Assembly: GCF_051842935.1 (NCBI RefSeq)
Contig: NZ_JBPXRR010000001.1
Span: 2,728,001 to 2,792,000, forward strand
DNA length: 64,000 bases
Source: Pseudalkalibacillus sp051842935
Lineage (GTDB): Bacteria; Bacillota; Bacilli; Bacillales; Fictibacillaceae
Direction of reading: 5' to 3'
Shown here: positions 63,066 through 64,000 of the stretch, piece by piece
How the letters are laid out: every line of letters begins with the position of its first letter
How positions within the stretch are numbered: position 1 is the first letter of the stretch
Notes under the pieces: model-generated
Database searches by the model: none
What the model was told of the DNA's origin: nothing
What the model saw: the letters and a program-made list of their open reading frames with translations, nothing else
Position numbers and translations under genes: made by a program

Positions 63066-63869
63066 TTAAGTTGTTACCAAAAACCATCCATTCAATAGAT
63101 CTTCGCGGTTATAGTAGAATCGTTGGTTGTCTTCATACCTTGATACTGTCCCTCCAGCAGCTTCAACAATGGCTTGTCCTGCTCCAGTATCCCACTCCAT
63201 AGTAGGGGCATATCGAGGATAATAGTCAGCTTTTCCTTCTGCAACTAAGCAAAACTTCAAGGAACTTCCAGATGAGACTACTTCAACTTCTCCATGTTTC
63301 GCTTCTAATTCCTTAATGAACGCTTCTGTTTCCTCTGACATATGTGAACGGCTTGCAACAACTCGTGTCACTTGCCGATCTTTTATTTCCGGTAACCGTG
63401 TACTTTTCGAAATTAGATCTCTTTCATCTCGGACTTCTGTTTTGGAAGCATTCTCAAGCTTAAATGAACCTTCACCCACACACCCAAAATAAAACACATC
63501 CAATGCCGGTGCATATATAATACCTATGGATGGGTATTCCCCTTCAATTAGTGCAATATTTACAGTAAATTCACCATTTTTCTTAATGAACTCCTTCGTT
63601 CCATCTAATGGATCTACGAGCCAAAAACGACTCCATTCACGTCGTTCCTCATATGGAATAGCTCTTCCTTCTTCACTTAATACTGGAATGTCAGGGTCAA
63701 TCGCTTTTAAACCTTTCATAATCGACTCATGTGCTTGTTGATCAGCTTGCGTCAATGGAGATTCATCTTCTTTAAACTCTACTTCAAAATCTTGTGCGTA
63801 AACGTCTAAAATTTCCTTTCCAGCCTCTAATGAGGTCCTAAACAAGTCAAACAGATTCAAATCCTTCAC
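63066..63869 (-). CDS. cysQ: 3'(2'),5'-bisphosphate nucleotidase CysQ
   Basis: CysQ splits PAP (the by-product of every sulfotransferase reaction) and PAPS to AMP/APS, and so prevents PAP poisoning. The 267-residue inositol-monophosphatase-family protein has PLTQADQQAHESIMKGL, VLSEEG (metal Glu), LVDPLDGTKEFIKKNGEFT (DPLDGT metal motif) and YAPTMEWDTGAGQAIVEAAG. It lies between rfb and a second SLC13 permease and fits the sulfation module. Other small phosphatases of the superfamily have a different C-terminal motif. Confidence 0.93.
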   Translation of the reverse strand: MKDLNLFDLFRTSLEAGKEILDVYAQDFEVEFKEDESPLTQADQQAHESIMKGLKAIDPDIPVLSEEGRAIPYEERREWSRFWLVDPLDGTKEFIKKNGEFTVNIALIEGEYPSIGIIYAPALDVFYFGCVGEGSFKLENASKTEVRDERDLISKSTRLPEIKDRQVTRVVASRSHMSEETEAFIKELEAKHGEVEVVSSGSSLKFCLVAEGKADYYPRYAPTMEWDTGAGQAIVEAAGGTVSRYEDNQRFYYNREDLLNGWFLVTT

Positions 63870-63903
63870 TTCAAAACCGCCTTTTCACCAAATTTTTTAT
63901 TCC

Positions 63904-64000
63904 TTAGAACCAGACCAATCGTACAATCATTACAGATACAATCATAACTAAAATACTTAATGGTGTTCCTACTTTTACATAATCTTTAAACGTATAACCA
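63904..64000 (-). CDS. Second SLC13-type permease (partial, C-terminus only)
   Basis: The minus-strand frame from the right edge to the stop at 63906-63904 reads GYTFKDYVKVGTPL, SILVMIVSVMIVRLVWF. It matches the end of the permease at 51457-53235 (GYKFKDYVKIGAPL, ending IVHFVWF) at most positions. Only 31 codons lie in the window; the rest is to the right. It suggests the sulfate-uptake module is duplicated around rfb. Confidence 0.85.
   Translation of the reverse strand, partial: GYTFKDYVKVGTPLSILVMIVSVMIVRLVWF

Overview
The window is from a flagellated, naturally competent-type Gram-positive bacterium of the family Bacillaceae. Gene order follows the Bacillus subtilis hag-comF-degSU-tagO region closely. 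The many acidic secreted proteins with type-2 cell-wall-binding (CWB2) repeats suggest a moderately halophilic or alkaliphilic relative such as Halobacillus or Pontibacillus; the genus is inference. No rRNA, tRNA, CRISPR array, insertion sequence or prophage was seen.

Layout. 1-7.1 kb: housekeeping genes on the minus strand (YitT-family membrane protein, prfB with its programmed +1 frameshift, secA, hibernation factor hpf behind a sigma-B-like promoter, a cold-shock gene, pyrrolidone-carboxylate peptidase), with a six-copy 21-bp tandem repeat. 7.2-18.8 kb: late flagellar genes (fliT, fliS, fliD, flaG, hag, csrA, fliW, yviE, flgL, flgK, flgN, flgM, yvyF), with sigma-D-type promoters (TAAA-N15-GCCGATAT-like) before flaG, hag and yvyF and a related one before a TPR-containing glycosyltransferase beside hag. 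18.9-24.9 kb: comFC, comFA, degV, degU, degS and, divergently, yvyE. 24.9-51.2 kb: a surface-polymer region with tagO, an LCP ligase, sugar-nucleotide enzymes (epimerase, UDP-glucose dehydrogenase, galU), glycosyltransferases, a Wzy-like polymerase, a flippase, an LTA-synthase-like sulfatase, and four secreted CWB2 proteins carrying SpoIID, NlpC/P60, amidase or peptide-binding modules. 51.4-64 kb: a sulfate-activation and sulfotransfer module (two SLC13-type permeases, one cut by the edge; CysD; a CysN-CysC fusion; two sulfotransferase proteins; CysQ) wrapped around the dTDP-rhamnose genes rfbABCD.

Two things stand out. First, the 3' end of hag is followed by a compact group I intron core (P, Q, R and S elements, matching P2, P4, P7 and P9 helices) and then by a second copy of the flagellin C-terminal codons and the only terminator. 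Splicing could restore a canonical flagellin tail, yet the unspliced reading frame also ends in the same nine residues, written with mostly different synonymous codons. Second, PAPS synthesis, PAP disposal, sulfate uptake and sulfotransferases are clustered with rhamnose and surface-glycan genes, which suggests a sulfated cell-surface glycan.

The parts fit together as one cell-surface programme: DegSU, sigma-D/FlgM, CsrA-FliW and the hag leader control motility; TagO, LCP, UGD, GalU and the glycosyltransferases build anionic wall polymers; CWB2 proteins probably dock on such polymers; and the sulfation module would modify a glycan.
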